17,774 bases of DNA, from NCBI GenBank assembly GCA_023410905.1, contig JAEYPL010000107.1, positions 1 to 17,774 on the forward strand, read 5' to 3'. How positions within the stretch are numbered: the first letter of the stretch is position 1; the number at the start of each line of letters is the position of its first letter. Shown in pieces: positions 7,151 through 14,955 of this stretch. The notes below the pieces were generated by a model, which saw only the letters and a program-made list of their open reading frames with translations, was not told the DNA's origin and did not search any database. A program made the translations under genes and the position numbers. Source of the DNA: Pseudomonadota bacterium. Lineage in GTDB: Bacteria > Pseudomonadota > Alphaproteobacteria > Rhizobiales > Hyphomicrobiaceae.

Positions 7151-7175
7151 CAATCGTGCTAGATGTATCCGCGCC

Positions 7176-8267
7176 ATGAGCGAAGCGCCGATCCGCAAGA
7201 TCATCCATATCGACATGGACGCCTTCTACGCGTCCGTCGAGCAGCGCGACGATCCTGCACTGCGCGGGCGCCCGCTCGCTGTCGGCCATGGTGCTGCCCG
7301 CGGTGTCGTGGCGGCGGCAAGCTACGAGGCGCGCAAGTTCGGCGTGCGCTCGGCCATGCCGTCGAGCACGGCGCTGCGTAAATGTCCCGAGCTCATTTTC
7401 GTCAAGCCGCGCTTCGAGGTCTATCGCGCGGTATCGCAGCAGATCCGCGCGATCTTTGCCGAATACACGCCGCTCATCGAGCCGCTTTCGCTCGACGAAG
7501 CCTATCTCGACGTGAGCGCGAACCTGCGTGGCATCCCGACCGCCTCGGCGACCGCGACGGATATTCGCGCGCGCATTCTCACCGAGACCGAGCTCACGGC
7601 ATCGGCCGGCATCTCGTACAACAAATTCCTCGCGAAGCTCGCATCGGACCATCGCAAGCCCAATGGCCAGTTCGTGATCCCGCCGGGCGCGGGCGAGGCG
7701 TTCGTCGCCGATCTCGCCGTCGGGAGATTTCACGGCGTCGGCCCCGTCACCGCCGAGAAGATGAACCGCCTCGGCATTATCACGGGCGCGGATCTCAAGC
7801 TGCAGTCGCTGGCCTTTCTGCAGCAGCATTTCGGGAAGTCGGGCCCTTGGTACTACGGCCTCGCGCGCGGCGAGGATCATCGTGCCGTCGTGCCGGACCG
7901 GCCGCGCAAATCATCAGGGTCGGAAACGACCTTCTCGCGCGACCTCCTTGAGCCGACGGAGATCGAAGCGGCGATCCGCGAGATGGCGGATGATGTCTGG
8001 GCGTGGTGCGAGAAAACGAAATCGCTCGGCCGCACGGTGACGGTGAAGATCAAGTATGCCGATTTCCAGATCGCGACGCGCAGCCGGACCTACGATGCGC
8101 CGGTCAGTTCACGCGAGGCGCTGCATGAGGCGAGCGTGCAGCTCATGCGATCGGTCTATCCATTGAGTAAGGGCATCCGCCTCGTCGGCGTCACGCTATC
8201 GAGTTTCGGCGCGCGCGAGGAAGCTGCGTTGGAGCAATTGAGTTTGGCTCTGAATGCCGCGCCCTGA
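7176..8267 (+). CDS. dinB: DNA polymerase IV (Y-family, translesion synthesis)
   Basis: The 363-aa product is an error-prone Y-family polymerase that copies past damaged bases. The palm carries HIDMDAFYASVEQ, with the catalytic Asp at residues 13 and 15 of this start, and SLDEAYLDV, with D107 and E108. The finger segment contains SYEARKFGVRSAMP (49-62), and ISYNKFLAKLASD with KPNGQ is at about 146-165. A helix-hairpin-helix thumb region follows (FHGVGPVTAEKMNRLGI, 185-201), then the little-finger domain. The C-terminal EQLSLAL resembles the QLxLF beta-clamp binding motif. An open frame extends to 7080, but family alignment begins at MSEAPIRKIIHIDMD, so I chose ATG 7176; it has no strong ribosome binding site. 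A perfect LexA box upstream indicates SOS induction. It ends 2 nt before the convergent stop codon of the next gene. Length is normal. Confidence 0.95.
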   Translation: MSEAPIRKIIHIDMDAFYASVEQRDDPALRGRPLAVGHGAARGVVAAASYEARKFGVRSAMPSSTALRKCPELIFVKPRFEVYRAVSQQIRAIFAEYTPLIEPLSLDEAYLDVSANLRGIPTASATATDIRARILTETELTASAGISYNKFLAKLASDHRKPNGQFVIPPGAGEAFVADLAVGRFHGVGPVTAEKMNRLGIITGADLKLQSLAFLQQHFGKSGPWYYGLARGEDHRAVVPDRPRKSSGSETTFSRDLLEPTEIEAAIREMADDVWAWCEKTKSLGRTVTVKIKYADFQIATRSRTYDAPVSSREALHEASVQLMRSVYPLSKGIRLVGVTLSSFGAREEAALEQLSLALNAAP

Positions 8268-8269
8268 TG

Positions 8270-8617
8270 TCAGCGGCAAAGGTCCTTCCGCATCGCTTCC
8301 AGCAGACCTCGAAACGCCACATCCCTCTCTGGGCGCGGCGCATCGTTGGTGTCGAGAAAAGCCTGCGCATATCGGGATACATCGTCTGAGCCGAACAACT
8401 GGCAGCGCGCTTGCCAAAGCCCATAGTCCTTAGACCGATGCGGCGATGGGTCGATAGCCGCTTTGTGTATTGCATCAAGCAAGCCTAAGTAGGCTTCACG
8501 TTTTTCTTGATAAAGGCGATCTCCAACGACGGCCCGGCGCGAATACAAGTGATCAACGACAGACTTCAATAGAGATCCCAGCCCGAGGCCGCCGAGGAGC
8601 GGTAAGAGCCATTCCAT
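8270..8617 (-). CDS. Small membrane-anchored hypothetical protein
   Basis: This 115-aa protein starts with a hydrophobic, Gly/Leu-rich segment (WLLPLLGGLGLGSLL, about residues 3-17), probably a single transmembrane anchor. A charged helical body follows (DRLYQEKREAYLGLLDAI, 33-50) with tyrosine, tryptophan and arginine-rich stretches such as GLWQARCQLFG. I recall similar small uncharacterised proteins in proteobacteria with the same anchor followed by RLYQEKREAY, but cannot name a family or function. The start at ATG 8617 has a GGGGTAGG element upstream. The stop is 2 nt from the end of dinB, so the two genes are transcribed toward each other without a terminator between them. Coding status is well supported by the anchor and the even composition. 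Confidence 0.72.
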   Translation of the reverse strand: MEWLLPLLGGLGLGSLLKSVVDHLYSRRAVVGDRLYQEKREAYLGLLDAIHKAAIDPSPHRSKDYGLWQARCQLFGSDDVSRYAQAFLDTNDAPRPERDVAFRGLLEAMRKDLCR

Positions 8618-8897
8618 GACCTACCCCGTATCCTCAAACTGAGCTTTCGCGCATTCCGCCGGGATGAGGAGCGGCATCAATCGCCGACATCGGCGCCTGT
8701 GGTCGCCCCTCACCCCGGTTACGCCCCATGTACGTGGGACTAATTCACTTCTCCTTCTCCCCGTGCTTGTCGCGCTGGAAGCGCGCCTCTGGCGCGACGA
8801 GAAGGTCGGGATGAGGGCGGCACAATCGCTGACGATTGAGTTCGGCGCCGCCCCTCACCCTGGCCCTCTCCCCGCAGGCGGGGAGGGGGGAAACTTT
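8618..8897. repeat. Gene-free stretch with repeat-like stem-loops
   Basis: No gene is supported in these 280 nt. They contain three inverted repeats. GTCGCGC (8769-8775) pairs with GCGCGAC (8792-8798), flanked by CTTCTC and GAGAAGG. CAATCG (8823-8828) pairs with CGATTG (8833-8838). CCCTCTCCCCGC (8864-8875) pairs with GCGGGGAGGGGG (8878-8889). The phrases CCCTCACCC...CCTCTCCCCGC and CTTCTCCCCG...GAGAAGG look like the dispersed intergenic repeats common in many proteobacterial genomes. The copy nearest 8898 may also end the large ATPase transcript. Confidence 0.55.
8864..8889 (-). terminator. GC-rich hairpin after the AAA/HerA gene
   Basis: A nearly perfect 12-bp inverted repeat with one G-T wobble and a very short loop starts 9 nt past the stop codon of the minus-strand ATPase gene (8898). 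AAAAGTTT precedes it in the minus-strand direction, but no T-run follows. It could stop transcription or protect the mRNA end. It also belongs to the repeat-like stretch described for 8618-8897. Confidence 0.4.
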
Positions 8898-11800
8898 TCA
8901 CCCAAACAGCCTGAGCTGTCGTTCACCCTGACCTTTGGTCTCGAAACCGAGTTGTTCGATGCGATCGAACGGCACCTGCTCCGCCGTGATGAGCGAGCGC
9001 TGCGCCTTGAGCGCGCGCACGAGACCTTCCTGCACGAGATGGAACTCGCCGACCGTCTGATGCGGCAGCACTGCCGCCGGATCGAGGCCCGACTCGCTCT
9101 GGAATGCGGCCTTGAGCTTCCTGAGTGCTGTATCCTCTCGCACGCGGCCGATGAACCAGCTCGTGATCTGATCGCGCGACTTGTAGTCGAGATCGCCGGG
9201 CGACTGCGTCGCGAGCATGAGCCCAACGCCAGCGGAACGCGCACGTTTCAGCAGACTCTGCAGCGGTTCGGCCGTCGCCGGTTTCGCGTTTGCCGGAATG
9301 TAGAGGTCGGCCTCATCGAGCATCACGACCGCCTGCAGCTCGTCGTTCGGATTGCGCTGGCAGAAGCGGAGCGCCTCGGAGAGGAACTGCGAGACCCAGA
9401 AGAGGATGTTCTCGTTGTCGCCGAGGAAGCCCGTGTAGATGATGGAGAGGCGCGTGCGGCCGTCGGGGCGCGCGTGCGGACCGATACCGAGCAGGTTTTC
9501 CATGCGCAGCGGCTCGCCGCCCGTCTCGAACAGGGCCGAATTGCGATGCCGGAGACTGTCAAGCTGCGCAACGAGATCGCGGCGAATCCTGCCCGAGGGA
9601 TCCATGCGCTGCGTGAGCTCAGTGAGCTCAGGGTCCTCGTCCTCGAGGAGGTGAATGAGATCGTTCAGACCGACCTCGGTGCTGAAGCGCGAGCCGAGAA
9701 TACGCAGTGCGACCGAGAGCGTGCCCGACTGCTTCTGATGCGTCGCCGAATTCTTCAGATGCAGCATGTCGCCGAGCGCTGCCGCCGAGAGATTGGCGAG
9801 AAGCTGCTGCTCATGCTCGGGAAGCTCGTTGATACCGGTCGGCAGAAGCGTGATCGAGATCGGCCGGCCTGACGCGCGTCCGGGCGTGTACACGGCCACA
9901 TCGATCTGGTCGCCGAGCTTTTCGCGCAGGCTGCTCGCCTCGCTGAGCTCGTTCGGCTCGCCGCGCCAGACTTCAGGATTCGCGTAGGAGCAGAGGTCGC
10001 CCTTGCGGTCGAGTAGAATGACCGGCGTGCCGTTCATCAGAAGCTGCTCGATGAGGCAAAGCGCGAGTGTCGTCTTGCCCGAGCCCGAGCCACCGAGCAC
10101 CGCCGTGTGGCGCTTCAGCACATCCTTGTTGAGCGTAATGCTCTTGCCGCGACCGCCGATCTCGCGCCCCGCAAGAATGCTCGACGAATTCGAGCCGTGC
10201 TCATCGAGAATGACGCTGAGCGGCAGATCCTGCTCTTCCTCCGACGGTGCGCCCGGCGCAGGCACTGGTGCCGCGGGGCTCGCCGACGTCCAGCCTGTCC
10301 AGTCGGCGAGACGGCTCTGCAGGCTCGGCATATTGTAGCCATCGCGCGGCTGTGCATCGGGCGGGCCCTTGGCCCAGGGCAGCGTGACGAGATTGCCCTG
10401 CTCCGGTGCCTCGACTGGCATCTCCGCGCGACGACGTCCCGGCGCTTCGCCCATGGGCATCGGCGCACCGAGGAGATCGAGGCGCAGAAGCTGCGCGAGC
10501 ACCGAGAGGCCGGACAGGAGCTTTGCCTGTTCGAGCCAGCCGCCGAAGCCGGGATCCGTGCGATGACGTGCGTGGAACTCGCGCACGGTCATCATGCGCT
10601 CCCACTCGGCCATGGGCACGACGAGCGTGCGCCCGCCGCTCTCGCGGAATTTGCGGAAGGCCTGCGCCGTCTGGTTCTTGCGCGGCGGCGGATAGTCGCT
10701 CGCGCGCAGCATGATCGCGCTGGCCGACGACAGGCTGGACAGCACCTTGTCGAGCTGACGCTTGAGACCGCCACCCTGGGTCGGGCGATTGCAGATGAAG
10801 ACGCGCGTCTTCTGCATGATGCCTGTGGCGTGCGTGACCGTGACGTCAGCCGCAGGCAGCTCTTCGCCGAGATCGGCGCGGCGCACGGACAGCGTGACCG
10901 CGGAGCCCCATTCGGCGCGCGACAGTTCGAGTGCCGATGTCAGAACGCCGAGCAGTTCCTGATCGTCGGACGGCATCTCAGCTTCGGAGAGACTGGCAAA
11001 ACGCTCCCAGCTCGCGCGGAAGTCGATCTGGTTCGCCGACGCCGGCTGGCTGTCTCCACCGCCGAGCCCGAATCCGAGAGCAGCCGCGAGCGTCGAGATG
11101 AAGCCTGCGCCATCTGTCTCCTCGGGCTCGTCGGCCGGCATTTCCGACTCGCGGCTCTTGAGGCGCGCCTGCGCATCCTCGAGCAGTCTCCGCGTCGAGA
11201 GACCACCGAGTTCCGCCACGAAATCGGCGCCGAAGAGTTTGGTGAGATCCGCCGCCGCGGGATCGACACCGCGTGCGATCGCGTGCTGTTCGACACGGCG
11301 CGAGAGAATGAGACGCGCTTCATCGGCCGTACGGCTTTCGAGCAGCGCGACGGGACCGGCCTTCTCGATGCGGTCGATATAGGACTGCGCGAGCACGCCC
11401 CGCACATGATCGTAGAAATCGCCGAGGCAGGAGATGATGATCAGCGACGTCGGCACGCGGTTGGCGATCTGAATGAGATCGCGCACAGCCTTCTGGAAGC
11501 GCTCATCTGAGTCGGTGAAGAAGCGCAGATCCTCGACCTGATCAATGCAGAAGACGAGCGCGGCGCGATCGACCGTCCACATGAGCTTGCCGAGGCTCTC
11601 CATGATCTCGAACGCGCGCCCCTCGCCCGAGCTCGGATCGAGCGCGGCGACCGACGACTGCGAGAGCTCATTGAGCGGGCGACCGTGCAGATACTGGCGC
11701 ACGCGCTGGTCGATGCGCGGATCGGCACGCTGAAGATAGAGCAGAGCGCGGACGATATTAATGTCGAGTTCCTGATCGGCGAACTGCGGGCTCGCGACGA

Positions 11801-12323
11801 TTTCGTCGGCAAGCGTAATGATCAGCTTCGCGAGCTGATCCTCGTCGAGCTTCGCTTCCGTCAGCTCGTTGAGCTGCTCGTCGCTGAGCGCAGCGGCAGC
11901 GAGTTTGTTGGTCAGCCGCGCGAGACCACTCTCGCATTCGCCATCGGGATCGTACGGCTTTTCGAGCGAAGCCACGAGACGGCGCAGGTAGTAGTCGGCA
12001 TAGCTCGCGACATCCGGCGTCATCTGCGCATAGCCGAAGTAGGCCGTGCCTGCGCGATGACTGCTCGTGCGCAACGCGCGAATGAGATGCGTTTTCCCGG
12101 CACCGGACTGACCATGAAACAGCAGCATTCGCGCCGGCGTCACGCCGCCGTCGACCTTCACCATCGCGTCGAGCGTGCTTTGAAATTTCGCGCGCGCCTG
12201 CTTGTGCACGGCGGCCACGTCGACCGGATCCGCGCTCCAGATGTCGTCTTCCCAAGTGATCGAGTGCTCGAACGCCGATGCAAAACTCTCGACCGGGGCC
12301 GCGATTTCTACCGCACGCTGCAT
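8898..12323 (-). CDS. Double ATPase: AAA/STAND-like domain fused to HerA/FtsK-like domain
   Basis: The 1141-aa protein carries two complete P-loop ATPase modules. Module 1 (about 40-390) has Walker A GQSGAGKTH (71-79), Walker B ALVFCIDQVED (255-265) and a winged-helix-like stretch up to about 385, which resembles Orc1/Cdc6-, KAP- or STAND-type ATPases. A middle region (about 430-620) with alternating strands and helices (TRVFICNR, SAIMLRASDYP, RTLVVPMAEW) is of unknown family. A Pro/Ala-rich linker covers about 622-700. Module 2 (about 705-1115) has Walker A GGSGSGKTT (744-752), ILLDRKGDL (769-777), Walker B VVMLDEADLY (999-1008) and LMLATQSPGDLD (1035-1046), the pattern of HerA/FtsK-like hexameric DNA translocases. 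The start is ATG 12323 (GAGGAA upstream). It lies 69 nt downstream of the winged-helix gene, so an operon is likely. HerA-type ATPases occur in DNA repair and anti-phage systems; I infer a DNA-handling or defence role without proof. Confidence 0.85.
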   Translation of the reverse strand: MQRAVEIAAPVESFASAFEHSITWEDDIWSADPVDVAAVHKQARAKFQSTLDAMVKVDGGVTPARMLLFHGQSGAGKTHLIRALRTSSHRAGTAYFGYAQMTPDVASYADYYLRRLVASLEKPYDPDGECESGLARLTNKLAAAALSDEQLNELTEAKLDEDQLAKLIITLADEIVASPQFADQELDINIVRALLYLQRADPRIDQRVRQYLHGRPLNELSQSSVAALDPSSGEGRAFEIMESLGKLMWTVDRAALVFCIDQVEDLRFFTDSDERFQKAVRDLIQIANRVPTSLIIISCLGDFYDHVRGVLAQSYIDRIEKAGPVALLESRTADEARLILSRRVEQHAIARGVDPAAADLTKLFGADFVAELGGLSTRRLLEDAQARLKSRESEMPADEPEETDGAGFISTLAAALGFGLGGGDSQPASANQIDFRASWERFASLSEAEMPSDDQELLGVLTSALELSRAEWGSAVTLSVRRADLGEELPAADVTVTHATGIMQKTRVFICNRPTQGGGLKRQLDKVLSSLSSASAIMLRASDYPPPRKNQTAQAFRKFRESGGRTLVVPMAEWERMMTVREFHARHRTDPGFGGWLEQAKLLSGLSVLAQLLRLDLLGAPMPMGEAPGRRRAEMPVEAPEQGNLVTLPWAKGPPDAQPRDGYNMPSLQSRLADWTGWTSASPAAPVPAPGAPSEEEQDLPLSVILDEHGSNSSSILAGREIGGRGKSITLNKDVLKRHTAVLGGSGSGKTTLALCLIEQLLMNGTPVILLDRKGDLCSYANPEVWRGEPNELSEASSLREKLGDQIDVAVYTPGRASGRPISITLLPTGINELPEHEQQLLANLSAAALGDMLHLKNSATHQKQSGTLSVALRILGSRFSTEVGLNDLIHLLEDEDPELTELTQRMDPSGRIRRDLVAQLDSLRHRNSALFETGGEPLRMENLLGIGPHARPDGRTRLSIIYTGFLGDNENILFWVSQFLSEALRFCQRNPNDELQAVVMLDEADLYIPANAKPATAEPLQSLLKRARSAGVGLMLATQSPGDLDYKSRDQITSWFIGRVREDTALRKLKAAFQSESGLDPAAVLPHQTVGEFHLVQEGLVRALKAQRSLITAEQVPFDRIEQLGFETKGQGERQLRLFG

Positions 12324-12392
12324 GTTCTTCTTGTTCCTCGACGCAAATTTGAAGTGTTTAGCCCCGGGTAGGGACTGACGTGACTGATCGGA

Positions 12393-13544
12393 TCAATCGT
12401 CGATACGCACGAAATGCCAGACAGTATTCTTGAACACGGTCGCCGATGCCTGGATCTCCTCGAGATCGCGCTTGTCGCGCAGATCCGATGTGCCCAGCAC
12501 CAGAAGTCCCGTGCGATGTGCTTCCGTGAGCATCGCCTTGAACTCGATCTCGCTCAGTCCCCAGCCCGTGTGCTGTTCCTGCACGGCGGCCCAGACTTGT
12601 GAGATGTAGACCTTGCGGCTGCCCGACCACCCGCCGGTCGCGAGCGGCCGCGCCATCTTCCTTACGGCGTGCGCGAACGTCTCGGGATCTGGCCGCCCTG
12701 TTGGCGCCGGCACCGGTCTCAGACGCTGCACGACGGCCGGTGCACTCGCGACGGGGGGCGCTACCGGTTTGGCCGGCGCCTCCTGACCGCGCGACACGGC
12801 GATCGGCCATTCGAGATCGCCCGCAACGAACCGGCGCAGTAGCGCGAGCCGCAGTGCCGGCAATGTGCTGCTCGTGCCCCCCACGGCTTCGGCGGCAAGT
12901 CCGGCAACGAGCCGGCTGTCCGAGCCGAAATCGCGCGGCCGCGTCGAAAGCTGACCGGCCAGCAGCCGCGCAGCCTTCGCCGAAAGCCCCGACTTCGCAC
13001 CGAGGTCCCGCTGCAGGCGGTTACCGAAGGCCCGATCGAGCGCGAGCAACGCGAGATCGTTCCTGAGGCGCGAGGCACTCGCCGCGGAGCGCGGCTTGAG
13101 CCCATGAGCCGCAATCACGATCGCGCTTCTGAGCCCGTCGACCTTGCCGAGGGCCTTGAGACGCCGCACCGGCAAGCCGGGCGTACCCAGCGCACGGGCG
13201 ATCAGCGCCCCGTCACGTACTTTCGGCCAGTCGTCCCCACTCGCGGGCGCTGAGCCGAGAAAATGCTGCGCCTGGCGGCGACCGCCGGCCGTAGCATGGA
13301 GCCGGTTACTCCGCCGCACCGCGAGCTGGTCCTTGATATGCGCCGCAACGAGGCGCCCAAGCAGAAGTCGCCACTCGCCGGCTTCGACCGCAGGCGCCAC
13401 CAAGGGTTGCAGATCCCGCGCCAGCTCGGCTTCGCCGACACCGCTCTCGCTGACCGACAGCCGCAGGAGCACGAGCGCACCAACCCGAAGCGCATCCACC
13501 CGCGCCGGCGCTGCGCGAGGCGCATCCAGTACCGCCACCGCCAT
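12393..13544 (-). CDS. Hypothetical protein with predicted C-terminal winged helix, partner of the double ATPase
   Basis: The 383-aa protein, counted from ATG 13544, is Ala-, Arg- and Leu-rich. The N-terminal 250 residues are predicted largely helical (for example LLLGRLVAAHIKDQL and RLRNDLALLALDRAF). A Pro-rich linker (about 255-285) leads to a C-terminal domain of about 95 residues. In it, RKVYISQVWAAVQ, EFKAMLTEAHRTGLLVLGTSDL and VWHFVRI follow the helix-helix-strand order of a winged helix, and I have a loose memory of similar C-termini in uncharacterised proteins. ATG 13544 is chosen over the open-frame TTG at 13562 because AGGGGG lies 7 nt upstream. It is the first gene of a likely two-gene operon, 69 nt ahead of the AAA/HerA protein. 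It may bind DNA or regulate or load the ATPase. No enzyme motif is visible. Confidence 0.75.
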   Translation of the reverse strand: MAVAVLDAPRAAPARVDALRVGALVLLRLSVSESGVGEAELARDLQPLVAPAVEAGEWRLLLGRLVAAHIKDQLAVRRSNRLHATAGGRRQAQHFLGSAPASGDDWPKVRDGALIARALGTPGLPVRRLKALGKVDGLRSAIVIAAHGLKPRSAASASRLRNDLALLALDRAFGNRLQRDLGAKSGLSAKAARLLAGQLSTRPRDFGSDSRLVAGLAAEAVGGTSSTLPALRLALLRRFVAGDLEWPIAVSRGQEAPAKPVAPPVASAPAVVQRLRPVPAPTGRPDPETFAHAVRKMARPLATGGWSGSRKVYISQVWAAVQEQHTGWGLSEIEFKAMLTEAHRTGLLVLGTSDLRDKRDLEEIQASATVFKNTVWHFVRIDD

Positions 13545-14166
13545 GTCTTTGCCCCCTAGCAAACCGGTGTCTGCCTCCGAGCCCTTTCAACACAGGCGAC
13601 AATGCGCTCATGGCCGTGGCCACACACGACCCGGCCTCACACGAACACGCTGCACCTCACATGGGGAATTCCGGCACTGGCGCCCCCCGGAGCGCGCGGC
13701 CGGACATCCGGGCAGGATTTCGTGTTCCCTCGCGAAATACCTGCCGCCGGGGCCCCTCGACCCGGACGAATCACCGTAGAATCAATGGCATTCTGGAAGA
13801 CTGCAACAAATCCGCCAAGTAAAATCGCCCCACCCCGTGCCGTCCCGCCTACGATGCGCGCATCGGGCCACGTCCGGACCGAACTATATTTGCCGCGAAC
13901 AGCCCCGCGGCCAAATTAAAGTCACGAAGATTCCTTCTCTTATGTCCCGACAGGACGGTTTCTCCCGCGCACGATGCAGAAGAGGCGACGCGCCCGGATA
14001 CTCCGGGTTCGTCCAGGGGATTGCAGCGATGACAGCGCGGACCGGCAACCGCCCCTTGTCCCGAGGGAAAGCTAGTTCCGTGCGCGCATCATTAACGGCA
14101 TGTTTACCACCCAGCTCCATAGTTAATGCTGGGGTCGTTATGCGTAGGCCGGCAGGAGTTGTAGTC
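13545..14166. other. 622-nt region without a supported gene
   Basis: This is the divergent region between the winged-helix gene (minus) and the CAP lipoprotein (plus). Open frames cross it on the plus strand (13602-13919 and the upstream extension of the lipoprotein frame from 13837), but they lack ribosome binding sites and have irregular, Arg/Pro-rich composition, so I do not accept them. The right end (14090-14130) is AT-rich and probably holds the lipoprotein promoter. It is long enough to contain a small RNA, but I see no clear hairpin with a T-run. Confidence 0.45.
14092..14106 (+). promoter_or_regulatory. Possible CtrA-like box upstream of the CAP lipoprotein
   Basis: TTAA, seven bases, TTTA (14092-14106) followed by C differs by one base from the CtrA consensus TTAA-N7-TTAA. 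It lies 60 nt before the lipoprotein start codon in an AT-rich promoter-like stretch. In alphaproteobacteria CtrA controls cell-cycle and envelope genes. A single near match in AT-rich DNA can occur by chance, so this is weak. Confidence 0.3.
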
Positions 14167-14826
14167 ATGTATCGCGTGCTGGTGGGGGTTTCGGTCGCTC
14201 TTCTGACGACCGGTTGCGGCATGGGTTCGAGCACGCTCAGCTCAGGATTCGCCGAAAGCCCGACAATGTCGGCCAGGTCCACCCGTCAGGCCTCGCTCGG
14301 AAGCGACCTCACAGCCCGCACGCCAACCCGTGTCGAGAGCAGCCAGCGCACGGCGAGCCTCGCGCCTCCGACATCCGCCCCCTCCGAGCGCGCACCCAAG
14401 GGCGCCCTTTCGGACCGCGACTACTCCCGCGCCGGCCTCAATCCCGAAGCCGCACGCGACGCCATCAACAATTACCGCCGCACCAAGGGCCTGAAGCCCC
14501 TCAAGCTCGATGCCGAGCTGACCGCCGCGGCCCGCGCCCACGCGCAGGATCTCGCCAAGTGGGACCGCATCTCGCACTACGGCTCGGACGGCTCGAACCC
14601 CTGGGATCGCGTCAAGCGCACGGGCTACAACGCCAAGCTCGCGGCTGAGAACGTCGGCACCGGTCAGGCCAGCTTCGACGAAGTGCTGAAGGGCTGGCAG
14701 AACAGCCCGGGGCACAACAAGAATCTCCTTCAGCCCGAAGCCCAGCACATTGGGCTCGCGCTGGTCCACGATCCCAAGACCGAGTTCAAGACCTTCTGGA
14801 CCTTGGTCGTCGGCTCGCGGCTCTGA
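14167..14826 (+). CDS. CAP/SCP-domain lipoprotein
   Basis: The 219-aa protein has an N-terminal lipoprotein signal (VSVALLTTGC), with lipid attachment expected at C17. A Ser/Thr/Ala-rich unstructured spacer follows (about 20-85), then one CAP domain (also called SCP or PR-1; about 92-217). Family signatures are NNYRRTKGL with PLKLDAELTAAARAHAQDLA (101-130), the His in ISHYG (H137), AAENVGTG (E161) and the strongly conserved SPGHNKNLL (H183, 180-188), ending in FWTLVVGS. Bacterial CAP proteins are extracytoplasmic and often linked to the envelope; their activity is largely unknown. ATG 14167 is preferred because AGGAG sits 8 nt upstream and the lipobox follows at the right distance; the open frame extends 110 codons upstream without support. 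It lies 129 nt before eno on the same strand. Confidence 0.9.
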   Translation: MYRVLVGVSVALLTTGCGMGSSTLSSGFAESPTMSARSTRQASLGSDLTARTPTRVESSQRTASLAPPTSAPSERAPKGALSDRDYSRAGLNPEAARDAINNYRRTKGLKPLKLDAELTAAARAHAQDLAKWDRISHYGSDGSNPWDRVKRTGYNAKLAAENVGTGQASFDEVLKGWQNSPGHNKNLLQPEAQHIGLALVHDPKTEFKTFWTLVVGSRL

Positions 14827-14847
14827 GCTGAAGCACTAGTTGCCGTT

Positions 14848-14861
14848 GCAGCGGCCGCTGC
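14848..14861. terminator. Palindrome after the CAP lipoprotein gene
   Basis: GCAGCGGCCGCTGC is a perfect 14-bp palindrome located 21 nt past the lipoprotein stop codon and followed by a pyrimidine-rich CCCTTTAGCTCTTATTCTT. It could fold as a short 5-bp stem with a GGCC loop and act as a weak terminator before eno. A protein-binding palindrome is the alternative. Confidence 0.4.
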
Positions 14862-14955
14862 CCTTTAGCTCTTATTCTTCCGATCGGCTTTCCGTTCCGG
14901 CGCCCGCGGGCTATACCCCGCGCAAACGCCCATCCCTTGCCGACCGGAGCCCCCC

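Noticed and set aside
7080..7175. 32-codon N-terminal extension of dinB
   Set aside because: It would run through the LexA operator and precedes the conserved family N-terminus.
8618..8897. CRISPR array or insertion-sequence end in the repeat-rich gap
   Set aside because: There are no evenly spaced direct repeats, no transposase and no target-site duplication; only individual stem-loops are present.
8664..11510. Long plus-strand open frames opposite the AAA/HerA gene (8664-9872 and 10107-11510)
   Set aside because: They are antisense to a protein with two complete ATPase signatures, have Arg/Ala/Glu-rich low-quality sequence, and are expected by-products of GC-rich codon use.
13837..14166. 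110-codon N-terminal extension of the CAP lipoprotein
   Set aside because: The extension hides the lipobox inside the protein and lacks a ribosome binding site, while AGGAG sits 8 nt before ATG 14167.
13545..14166. tRNA or structured small RNA in the long intergenic region
   Set aside because: GGGTTCG near 14006 recalls a T-arm, but no cloverleaf or acceptor pairing could be drawn.
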